Below the pieces are notes generated by a model. It was not told the DNA's origin. It saw nothing but the letters and a program-made list of their open reading frames with translations, and searched no databases. 11,460 nt of DNA from JADGAU01 sp045047105. GTDB taxonomy: Bacteria; Pseudomonadota; Gammaproteobacteria; GRL18. Location of the stretch: contig JASFYQ010000179.1 in the NCBI GenBank assembly GCA_045047105.1, forward strand, positions 1 through 11,460. The letters run 5' to 3'. Each line of letters opens with the position of its first letter. Positions within the stretch are counted from its first letter, which is position 1. Shown in pieces: positions 1 through 6,061 of the stretch. Made by a program: the position numbers and the translations under genes.

Positions 1-42
1 TTATTTGTTGTAACTGAGCAGGAAAACACTGCTTGATTACAA

Positions 43-51
43 TGTTATAAT
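43..51 (+). promoter_or_regulatory. Extended -10 promoter for the small membrane protein gene
   Basis: The bases TGTTATAAT form a perfect TATAAT hexamer (46-51) with a TGn extension, which can replace a strong -35 box. No good -35 is visible 17 bases upstream. Transcription would start near 58 and leave a leader of about 90 bases before the GTG start at 150. A 10-base palindrome, TATGATCATA (77-86), lies just downstream. The call rests on consensus matching only in AT-rich DNA. Confidence 0.4.
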
Positions 52-105
52 TATGTTTTTTATTATATGAGAATGTTATGATCATACTTAATTTTTAGAA
101 CTGTA

Positions 106-118
106 CTGGCTCAGCCAG
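106..118 (+). other. Short GC-rich hairpin in the leader
   Basis: CTGGC (106-110) and GCCAG (114-118) are perfect inverted repeats around the loop TCA. The site sits 18 bases before the ribosome binding site AAGGAAG (136-142) of the gene starting at 150. No T-run follows, so it is not a classical terminator. It could be an operator or a leader structure. It stands out because the surrounding DNA is almost all A and T. Confidence 0.3.
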
Positions 119-149
119 CTATAAATAACTATAACAAGGAAGATATTAC

Positions 150-383
150 GTGAATGATTCAGCACAGAGCTCTATATCCGATAATAGTGTAGAGCTAAAT
201 GATAGCAAAATAGTAAAAATAGTAACCTGGATTGGTATTGCAACCATTATTATTGGTCTTTTGATATGTGTTTTTACCAGCAAATATCAACCTATACTCT
301 TTATTTCAGGAATTATAGCGGTTGCAATTGGAATATTTACGGTAGTTATAGCTAAGTTTTCTACCTGGTGGAATTTTGGATAA
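150..383 (+). CDS. Small two-helix membrane protein of unknown function
   Basis: This 77-residue protein has a polar serine/asparagine-rich N-terminus (1-22) and two predicted transmembrane helices at about 24-43 and 48-68, separated by a short polar turn (TSKYQP). It ends with STWWNFG. I do not recognise the family. The GTG start is supported by a clear Shine-Dalgarno AAGGAAG (136-142) seven bases upstream and by the promoter-like sequence at 43-51. The last 23 bases overlap the 3' end of the convergent hydrogenase maturation protease gene, so the two transcripts share antisense sequence and there is no room for a terminator between them. The ribosome binding site and the well-formed hydrophobic segments argue that it is a real gene. 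No function can be assigned. Confidence 0.7.
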   Translation: MNDSAQSSISDNSVELNDSKIVKIVTWIGIATIIIGLLICVFTSKYQPILFISGIIAVAIGIFTVVIAKFSTWWNFG

Positions 384-819
384 ATGAAATAGCTTGTTGG
401 CTGTATTCTGTTAGTTTTTCCTCTAGAGAAGCTGATAGACCCACATTAAATTTTAAGCTTTTGGGCTCTATACCCATAATATTAATAGTGGGTATAAAGA
501 AATCAGCCTGCTGTGCTATTTCTAGTATTTGTTTGATACTGCTATTATGATTTTCTATAGTGGTTTTATCTTGATGCAAAATATAATTTAAATCAAAAAA
601 CTGTACTGTTCCAGCTTGTTGCTGCATTTTAGCGCAGTCAATAATAAGAATTTTTTTAGTTGCCGTTTTTAATAAGGGTAAAAGTCCCCAGGCATTGGTT
701 GCAAAATCCAGTGCATAAAAGCCCTGCTCTAACTGATTTTTTATAATATAATCAATTATATTTATAGCTATGCCATCATCACTTCTTAAAATATTTCCCA
801 GACCAATAATGTAATTCAT
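361..819 (-). CDS. [NiFe]-hydrogenase maturation endopeptidase (HyaD/HybD family, group 3b type)
   Basis: This 152-residue protein is full length for peptidase family M52. Such enzymes bind the nickel in the large-subunit precursor and cut off its short C-terminal tail as the last step of active-site assembly. The N-terminal motif GLGNILRSDDG (6-16) contains the expected acidic ligand Asp15. Asp38 (in LDFATNAWGL) and His91 (in ENHNSSI) are placed as the second and third nickel-binding residues, by analogy with E. coli HybD Glu16, Asp62 and His93. The family motifs GIEP (116-119) and GLS (127-129) follow. It is the last gene of the hydrogenase operon, 12 bases after hydA, so its substrate is almost certainly that HydA. 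The ATG start has only a weak upstream GTGG. Its 3' end overlaps the convergent gene on the + strand by 23 bases. Confidence 0.9.
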   Translation of the reverse strand: MNYIIGLGNILRSDDGIAINIIDYIIKNQLEQGFYALDFATNAWGLLPLLKTATKKILIIDCAKMQQQAGTVQFFDLNYILHQDKTTIENHNSSIKQILEIAQQADFFIPTINIMGIEPKSLKFNVGLSASLEEKLTEYSQQAISFIQNSTR

Positions 820-831
820 CGCATAAAACCA

Positions 832-2154
832 CTATGATATAAATTTAACATCCAGATAATGTGCTGAGCAGGAAATACATGGATCATAGGCACGTACCAG
901 CATTTCAAAAGCAAGTTCTATTTGCTGCTCGGTTTTATCCTGTTGTAATAATTCAGCTAATAACTTTTCAAAATCGTATTGAATATTAGCATGGTTTTGA
1001 TTGGTTGGAATAACATAGTTACCGCCCGAACATATACCCTCTTGATCGTAACTATATTCATGAAATAAAATGCCCCGTGGCACTTCTACCGCTGCAATTC
1101 CAGAGCTATATTTACTTGGCTGAATAAGTTTTTGTTGTTTTAAGCCCGTAGTTAATAGCTGATCAATTATTTCAATAGAAACATATACATCATTAACCAG
1201 CTCTACTAGCTGAGCCAGAGTATTGAAGTAGGGATTAGTACAAATAGTTTGCAAAGCAAAACGTTTAGCAACATCTTTTGCCTGTGGATGTAAAAATTCA
1301 TAATTATTATTAAATCGAGCCAGGGCCCCAACCATATAACTATCGAGCTTATTTTTACAATACTTGGCGGTTGACCACTCACTTATATATTCATTACTTA
1401 TAGATAAATAATCACTGACAGGATACTGCTGGATACTGCCATCGGCTAAAATTGACTGAATACAGCCATCATAAATAGCATAATCTTGATTATTAGATAA
1501 GGAAATATATTCACTGCTACGATTAAAATCTGGGATTTGATCCATAACTGATAATATAGTCTCTACCGTAGCATCTAGATCAGGTATTGCTGAAACTAAT
1601 TTATGTTGTAATTCTGCTAATGCTTTATTGGAGGGAAGTTTACTAAAGCCGCCAGGTAAAACAGTGGTTGGATGCGTGCTTCTACCAGCAATTAAGGCAC
1701 CCCATTCATGAGCAAGACGTTTTAAATTAAGCGCACGTTTAATTATCTCCGGCTGGGTTTTAATCAGAGGAAAAACCGATTTAGCCTTTAATAAATCAGG
1801 TGCGGCCAGAAGATAGGTATGCAAAATAATCGAATCAAAATTTTCTGCATGTTTTAATAATTTACGTAATTTAAATGTTTGCTCTGTTTCTATTATACCC
1901 AGAGCATTTTCACTGGCTTTTACAGAGGCAAGAGTATGGCCTATAGAGCAAATGCCACAAATTCTGCTGGTAATTCTTGCTACTTCTGAATAATGCCTGC
2001 CACGGACCAATGATTCAAAAAACCGTGGGGCCTCAGGAACCTGCCACTGGCATTTTTCAATCGTGCCATTTTTTACATTGATTAAAATATTGCCATGTCC
2101 TTCCACCCGGGTAAGATGTTTTATATCAATATTTACATTTACTTTTTTACTCAT
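832..2154 (-). CDS. hydA: Group 3b [NiFe]-hydrogenase large (alpha) subunit, HydA
   Basis: This 440-residue catalytic subunit holds the Ni-Fe(CN)2CO centre where H2 is split or formed. The N-terminal HLTRVEGHG (13-21) is typical of large subunits. The first ligand pair is in RICGIC (64-69: Cys66, Cys69). The second is in DPCISC (424-429: Cys426, Cys429) near the C-terminus. HPTTVLPGG (161-169) and EVPRG (357-361, with the active-site arginine) are also conserved. After the expected processing site at His432 (DPCISCSAH) there are eight more residues, YLDVKFIS, which the protease gene just downstream should remove. Pyrococcus SHI has an analogous but shorter tail after DPCISCSVH. The gene begins five bases after the hydD stop, with AGG four bases before ATG. 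Length and motifs fit the NAD(P)-linked, cytoplasmic group 3b; the subgroup is also set by the hydB-hydG-hydD-hydA order. Confidence 0.95.
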   Translation of the reverse strand: MSKKVNVNIDIKHLTRVEGHGNILINVKNGTIEKCQWQVPEAPRFFESLVRGRHYSEVARITSRICGICSIGHTLASVKASENALGIIETEQTFKLRKLLKHAENFDSIILHTYLLAAPDLLKAKSVFPLIKTQPEIIKRALNLKRLAHEWGALIAGRSTHPTTVLPGGFSKLPSNKALAELQHKLVSAIPDLDATVETILSVMDQIPDFNRSSEYISLSNNQDYAIYDGCIQSILADGSIQQYPVSDYLSISNEYISEWSTAKYCKNKLDSYMVGALARFNNNYEFLHPQAKDVAKRFALQTICTNPYFNTLAQLVELVNDVYVSIEIIDQLLTTGLKQQKLIQPSKYSSGIAAVEVPRGILFHEYSYDQEGICSGGNYVIPTNQNHANIQYDFEKLLAELLQQDKTEQQIELAFEMLVRAYDPCISCSAHYLDVKFIS

Positions 2155-2159
2155 AAGGC

Positions 2160-2912
2160 CTAATCACCTCGTTCATTTGCATTAAACATTTGTGAGCAAG
2201 ACTCTGCCCGCTGCTGGCTCATGCCTGCTTTTTCTATTAACACCCTGGTTAATGCCTGCTGATTGGGATTATCTACAAAACCACGACAGGCATCACAGGG
2301 GATACCATCGGCTGGACAAGGAGCACCACAGCCTGCCCGTGCAACCATGCCTAAACAATGATCGCCACTGAGAAAACGGCATACCGTTTGATTACGCTTA
2401 CATTCAATACATACTGGGTAATTGGGAATTACCGGCTCTTTTTGATGTAATAAATGGCTGATAATATCTAAAAACTCATAGCGATTAACCGGGCAACCTA
2501 ATACCTGATAGTCCACTTTTATTATCGATGATATAGGCTGGGCAAAAGTAGAATCCAGGTGTGGCATATTTGCATCTTTGCCATAAACATAGCTTTGATA
2601 GTCGGATTGATGATTTTTAAGGGCATTAATTCCTGCACTACAGGCGCATTGTCCATAGGATAAAACTATTTTTGATCTACTGCGAATTTCTTCAAGACGT
2701 TTACGGTCGGCCAGGCGGGTATAACTTCCTTCAATGCAGGAAATATCAATTTTTCCTGTGGTTTTTTCGCTCATTATTTCGCGAAATTCTACAATATCTA
2801 TATGCTCTAAAAGTTGTAAAAATAACTCATCTCCAAAATTGGTAAGCTCTACCTGACAGCCTTCACAGCAGGCAAAATCAAAAAATGCTACTCTGGGTTT
2901 GATTTTATCCAT
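2160..2912 (-). CDS. hydD: Group 3b [NiFe]-hydrogenase small (delta) subunit, HydD
   Basis: This 250-residue iron-sulfur subunit conducts electrons from the NiFe site to the diaphorase part. The proximal [4Fe-4S] cluster ligands are CEGC (Cys16, Cys19), Cys89 in GQCAC, and Cys140 in LGCPVN. A further eight cysteines (168, 171, 178, 186, 195, 199, 206, 209) in the C-terminal part are enough for two more [4Fe-4S] clusters, as in Pyrococcus hydrogenase delta subunits. There is no Tat signal peptide, so the protein stays in the cytoplasm, unlike uptake hydrogenase small subunits. Its ATG overlaps the hydG stop codon by one base (TAATG). A strong Shine-Dalgarno, AGAGGAGG, lies inside the end of hydG, seven bases before the start. 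This indicates translational coupling. Confidence 0.94.
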   Translation of the reverse strand: MDKIKPRVAFFDFACCEGCQVELTNFGDELFLQLLEHIDIVEFREIMSEKTTGKIDISCIEGSYTRLADRKRLEEIRSRSKIVLSYGQCACSAGINALKNHQSDYQSYVYGKDANMPHLDSTFAQPISSIIKVDYQVLGCPVNRYEFLDIISHLLHQKEPVIPNYPVCIECKRNQTVCRFLSGDHCLGMVARAGCGAPCPADGIPCDACRGFVDNPNQQALTRVLIEKAGMSQQRAESCSQMFNANERGD

Positions 2913-3742
2913 TATAGAGCCTCCTCTAAATCAGCAATATCACTTAAAGCAAAAACAGGGCCATCCAGACATACGTATTTATCATTAATCTGGCAATGTC
3001 CACACTTACCAATGGCACATTTCATTCTGCGTTCCAGATCAACATAAATATTATCTGCAGCTATGCCAATTTTATCCAATTGCTGAATAACAAATTTAAA
3101 CATAATCGGTGGGCCGCAGATAACAACCCGGGTATCGGCGCTGATAGTGGTTTGCTTAAAAAGATTGGTAATTACTCCAATATGGCCTTGCCAGAGATCA
3201 TCTGCCTGATCTACCGTTTCAAAAAAGTTAATCTGCTTATTGGCACGCCAGTTATGTAAGTCATTAATAAACAATTGCTGGGATGGAGCGCGGGCCCCAT
3301 AAAATAACGTAAATCCCTTAAATTCTTCACGTCGATCTAAAATGTATTGAATTAAGCTACGGGTTGGGCATAAACCAATACCCCCGGCTATTATTAATAT
3401 CGGGTGATTTCTGAGTTTGTCTAATTTAAAACCATTGCCATAAGGGCCGCGGATATATAAGGAATCGCCCTGCTGTAATTTATTTATTGCAGTAGAAACT
3501 CGCCCAACCGTACGCACTACAATATCAAAAGAGTTATTCCGGGTGGGGGAGCTGGCTAAACCAATGGGGATTTCGCCATAACCAAATAAAGAAACTTCCA
3601 GAATTTGCCCTGGCTCAAACTGAATTTTAGAACCATCGGCATATTGCAGAGTAAAATGCCTTTCCTGTGGAGTAGGAGATCTTAACTTTAAAATCCTGGC
3701 CTCTTTAGGGAGAAAAATATTAGCTGCAGCTGTATCTAACAA
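2912..3742 (-). CDS. hydG: Group 3b hydrogenase gamma subunit, FAD/NAD(P)-binding reductase HydG
   Basis: This 276-residue diaphorase subunit belongs to the ferredoxin-NADP+ reductase-like family. It exchanges electrons between the iron-sulfur chain and NAD(P)(H) through FAD. The N-terminal half is a flavin-binding barrel (GLASSPTR at 61-68, RGPYGNGF at 98-105). The nucleotide-binding half shows IAGGIGLCPTRS (118-129) and CGPP (209-212). The C-terminus carries a [2Fe-2S] motif of the DHOD electron-transfer type: Cys242, Cys247, Cys250 and Cys258. The start is a TTG at 3742, chosen because GGAGGAA lies five bases upstream and because it sits in the last codons of hydB (seven-base overlap). No ATG is available near the N-terminus. 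Whether NADH or NADPH is preferred cannot be told from the sequence by eye. Confidence 0.92.
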   Translation of the reverse strand: MLDTAAANIFLPKEARILKLRSPTPQERHFTLQYADGSKIQFEPGQILEVSLFGYGEIPIGLASSPTRNNSFDIVVRTVGRVSTAINKLQQGDSLYIRGPYGNGFKLDKLRNHPILIIAGGIGLCPTRSLIQYILDRREEFKGFTLFYGARAPSQQLFINDLHNWRANKQINFFETVDQADDLWQGHIGVITNLFKQTTISADTRVVICGPPIMFKFVIQQLDKIGIAADNIYVDLERRMKCAIGKCGHCQINDKYVCLDGPVFALSDIADLEEAL

Positions 3743-4782
3743 CGATATTCCTCCATTATTCGTTTAATAATAAACACTGGATCGGCAATATCCGCAGTGC
3801 AGGAAATAGAACAACGACCACAGCCTACACAGGCCTGAGTACCTAATTTTTCATTTAAATACACCATTTTTCGCATAATTCGGTGGCGCATACGTGAACC
3901 CGTAGTTGGTCTGAAATTTTCTGACTGACCACCCGCAGAAGAAATCTTGGCAAAATCTTCGGTCATACACGAATCCCAATAGCGGGTACGTTGTCCTGAT
4001 GTCTGGTCAATATTCCAGTTATCTTCAATATTAAAACAATAGCAGGTAGGACAGGTAATATTGCACGAGCCACAGGAAAAACAGTCCTTGGCAAGCTCAT
4101 CCCATAAAGCAGTATTTGAAAATGATTGGCGAATAGTTTTTATTGTTGCCGGGGTTAAATCTTCCAGTTGCTCGGGACATTTATCCTTTATTGAGTCATT
4201 TATCTGCATTGCCTGATTAATTTGTAACTCAGTTGCTTGCTGGAATATACCCAGAGAGAGTAGCTCCTCTCCTTTATCGCTGAATACTTCAAATAAATAA
4301 CCATTCAACTCATCTGATAATTGAGTTAAAAAGGCATCATGCCCTTTAGCTTTAGACTGATGATGTATAGAGCCCCAAAAAGCTCGCTTTGAAATGTTTT
4401 GAATATTGGAACCGACTATAGTTGTAGCATTTCTATAGGCGGTATAGTTAATATCTTCGTAATTTTCGGTAAATAAAAAGTCGGTTTGCTCGATAGCTTT
4501 TAAATCGTAATGATGTACTCCAAACAGGATCTGTTTTTGGGGATTTACCGTTCCTTCAAACTTGCCATTTTTAAAACGCAGAATAAGCTGTTTAGGAGGG
4601 AAAAAAGCCTTTTTAGGAGGAAGGATAGTTATATCATAATCCAGTCTAAGTTGACTGGCATTTTCTAACTTTTCAAAAGCAAAAAGTTGCTCTACAGCAG
4701 TAGCTGCAATAACTGGATAACAATCAATTAATTTATTAATAAAGTGATTAAAATTAGAATTGTTAATAAAATAGGCTTTCAT
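3736..4782 (-). CDS. hydB: Group 3b hydrogenase beta subunit, 4Fe-4S protein HydB
   Basis: This 348-residue iron-sulfur subunit is related to AsrA/HydB and links the diaphorase to the hydrogenase dimer. The N-terminal half has the family segment ILPPKKAFFPPKQ (53-65). The C-terminal half has two ferredoxin-like motifs: Cys234, Cys237, Cys240 and Cys244 (followed by CPTCYCF), and Cys318, Cys321, Cys324 and Cys328. The intervening RYWDSCM (267-273) and RMRHRIMRK (297-305) are also typical. At 88-96 it reads GVHHYDLKA, where archaeal and AsrA-type relatives usually have GVRPCD; a cysteine is therefore missing here. It is the first gene of the operon. The ATG has a weak TTGGA eight bases upstream, and a TATAAT element lies about 41 bases before the start. 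The last seven bases overlap hydG. Confidence 0.92.
   Translation of the reverse strand: MKAYFINNSNFNHFINKLIDCYPVIAATAVEQLFAFEKLENASQLRLDYDITILPPKKAFFPPKQLILRFKNGKFEGTVNPQKQILFGVHHYDLKAIEQTDFLFTENYEDINYTAYRNATTIVGSNIQNISKRAFWGSIHHQSKAKGHDAFLTQLSDELNGYLFEVFSDKGEELLSLGIFQQATELQINQAMQINDSIKDKCPEQLEDLTPATIKTIRQSFSNTALWDELAKDCFSCGSCNITCPTCYCFNIEDNWNIDQTSGQRTRYWDSCMTEDFAKISSAGGQSENFRPTTGSRMRHRIMRKMVYLNEKLGTQACVGCGRCSISCTADIADPVFIIKRIMEEYRC
3748..3754 (-). promoter_or_regulatory. Ribosome binding site that decides the TTG start of hydG
   Basis: GGAGGAA on the minus strand, within the last codons of hydB, ends five bases before the TTG at 3742 (seven bases if only GGAGG is counted). It is one of the strongest Shine-Dalgarno sequences in the window and supports a TTG start where no ATG exists. 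Confidence 0.7.
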
Positions 4783-4823
4783 TATGTAAATCCAAATTTT
4801 TTAGTAAATCGCTATAAGCATCA

Positions 4824-4829
4824 ATTATA
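4824..4829 (-). promoter_or_regulatory. Candidate -10 box of the hydrogenase operon promoter
   Basis: The minus strand reads TATAAT, a perfect -10 hexamer, with the hydB ATG about 41 bases downstream. The -35 position 16-18 bases upstream falls in a T-run and is poor (CTTTTT), so an activator might be needed. The 106-base gap between the attH stop and hydB is the only sizeable gap upstream of the hydrogenase genes. The call is consensus matching in AT-rich DNA. Confidence 0.4.
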
Positions 4830-4843
4830 GTGCTTTGTAATAT

Positions 4844-4870
4844 AAAAAAAAGGACTAATTTGCTTTAATC
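4844..4870 (-). terminator. Weak rho-independent terminator after the ABC/AttH operon
   Basis: On the minus strand, GATTAA and TTAGTC form a six-base-pair stem (one G-T pair) around a six-base loop, followed by C and eight Ts. It lies 18 bases after the attH stop and ahead of the hydrogenase promoter candidate. The T-run is good but the stem is AT-rich and weak, so termination may be incomplete and allow some readthrough into hydB. Confidence 0.4.
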
Positions 4871-4888
4871 AAATATTAATTGAAATTA

Positions 4889-6058
4889 TTAATCCTTATT
4901 ATCATATCCAGTCATTTCGAGATAACCTGTTCCTAATAGTTTTTTTTGATTTTTTAACCCTTTTACGGTTACACTGCCTTCCCAATAATTAAAGCTAAAA
5001 CCCCCTGCTTTGCTCCATTCCTGTGCTTTCATTTGGGGGGTAATAGTTAGACTAAGGTCATATTCTGGAATGTCTAATATCCATCGAGAAGGATATTTAA
5101 TAGCACTAACAGGGCTTTGCCAAAACTCAACAGCTTTTAATTGAAATTGCTTGGCCTCAATAGTTTGGCTATTAGCCTGTGAATCAACCAGAAGCGCTTT
5201 TGAATAAGAATCTTTAGAGCCATTTTTATTGCGCATTTGATATAACATTAAATCACTGCCATCATCCAGATGCAGAGCAAACCAGTCCCAGCCCTGTTGA
5301 TTATCCCCCAGACTGGAGGTAGACCATTCTCTATCAAACCAGCTATTTCCAGTGACTAGAAATTCTTTATTATTAAGTTTTATAGAGCCTTTGGTTTTAA
5401 GGCGGGTATAAGAATAATAATAGGATGCAAATTGGCTACTTTTTTGACTGCGGCCCTGTTTACCCTGTAAGACCATGGGTTTGAACATATCCAATTGTAA
5501 ATTAATAGAAAAGTCCTGATTGTTAATATTTAATTTTAAGGGAAATAACTGCTCAGCATATAGTGATTTAATCTGCCAGTCATTGAGCCAAAACTGTAAA
5601 CTACCATCGGTATTTTGTATTGCTCCAGCCAGTTTTAAAGCATCTCGACTAAAACGTTCCTGCTGATAGAATTGCTGCTGATTTATATCCGTTAAGGCAA
5701 TGTGTGCCATATAGATATTATTGCTTCTCCAGTTTGATTTATCTGTAGATGCTTTTTCTGCAGCTAATGCAAAACGAAATAAAGTAAATTGATAGGAAAA
5801 TAGTTGGCTTTTATTTTTAGAGGAACTGCCTAAATTACCTGAAAAATACCACCACTCTGTTTTATAAGCCTGATGCACCAGATGATCTGCGGGAAATTGA
5901 AATGCTCTAATCTGCTCTACTTGTTTAAATTGGCTCAGTTGCCCTTTTTGCCCGCCTAAAATACCCTTCATTGTTAAGGAGCCGGAGATAGGACTGACTG
6001 AAAATACTATAGATGAATGGATAAGCCCCAATAAACCAAGTAAAAAACCATACTTCAT
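4889..6058 (-). CDS. Secreted AttH/CrtC lipocalin-like protein of an ABC transporter operon
   Basis: This 389-residue protein belongs to the AttH/CrtC lipocalin-like family (carotenoid 1,2-hydratase-like fold). A hydrophobic signal segment (3-21) directs export; there is no cysteine lipobox, so it is probably a soluble periplasmic protein rather than a lipoprotein. Family landmarks are the FPADH..TEWWYFSGNL segment (55-76), GNSWFDREW (237-245), QGWDWFALHLDDG (255-267), YWEGSVTV (358-365) and GTGYLEMTGY (376-385). Members are regularly encoded beside FtsX-type permeases, as in Agrobacterium attEFGH; the substrate is unknown. A role in carotenoid synthesis is unlikely without other crt genes. 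The ATG is preceded by AGAGGAG in the end of the permease gene, whose stop is three bases away. Confidence 0.85.
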   Translation of the reverse strand: MKYGFLLGLLGLIHSSIVFSVSPISGSLTMKGILGGQKGQLSQFKQVEQIRAFQFPADHLVHQAYKTEWWYFSGNLGSSSKNKSQLFSYQFTLFRFALAAEKASTDKSNWRSNNIYMAHIALTDINQQQFYQQERFSRDALKLAGAIQNTDGSLQFWLNDWQIKSLYAEQLFPLKLNINNQDFSINLQLDMFKPMVLQGKQGRSQKSSQFASYYYSYTRLKTKGSIKLNNKEFLVTGNSWFDREWSTSSLGDNQQGWDWFALHLDDGSDLMLYQMRNKNGSKDSYSKALLVDSQANSQTIEAKQFQLKAVEFWQSPVSAIKYPSRWILDIPEYDLSLTITPQMKAQEWSKAGGFSFNYWEGSVTVKGLKNQKKLLGTGYLEMTGYDNKD

Positions 6059-6061
6059 TTG

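Noticed and set aside
469..496. Inverted repeat TATACCCA/TGGGTATA with a 12-base spacer, similar to the ends of the 9468-9558 palindrome
   Set aside because: It lies in the conserved core of the maturation protease (coding IPTINIMGIEP), so the symmetry is explained by the coding sequence and is probably chance.
368..550. 60-codon + strand open frame over the protease gene
   Set aside because: It is the antisense shadow of the M52 protease gene, with no ribosome binding site and no recognisable protein.
4869..4883. Dyad TCAAATATTAATTGA about 60 bases upstream of the putative hydB transcription start, considered as an FNR/CRP site
   Set aside because: The half-sites are everted compared with the FNR consensus (TTGAT-N4-ATCAA), and the sequence is AT-only between them. 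Position alone is not enough.
4889..6058. Carotenoid 1,2-hydratase (CrtC) as the name of the AttH-like gene
   Set aside because: No other carotenoid gene is present and the ABC operon context points to the AttH branch of the family.
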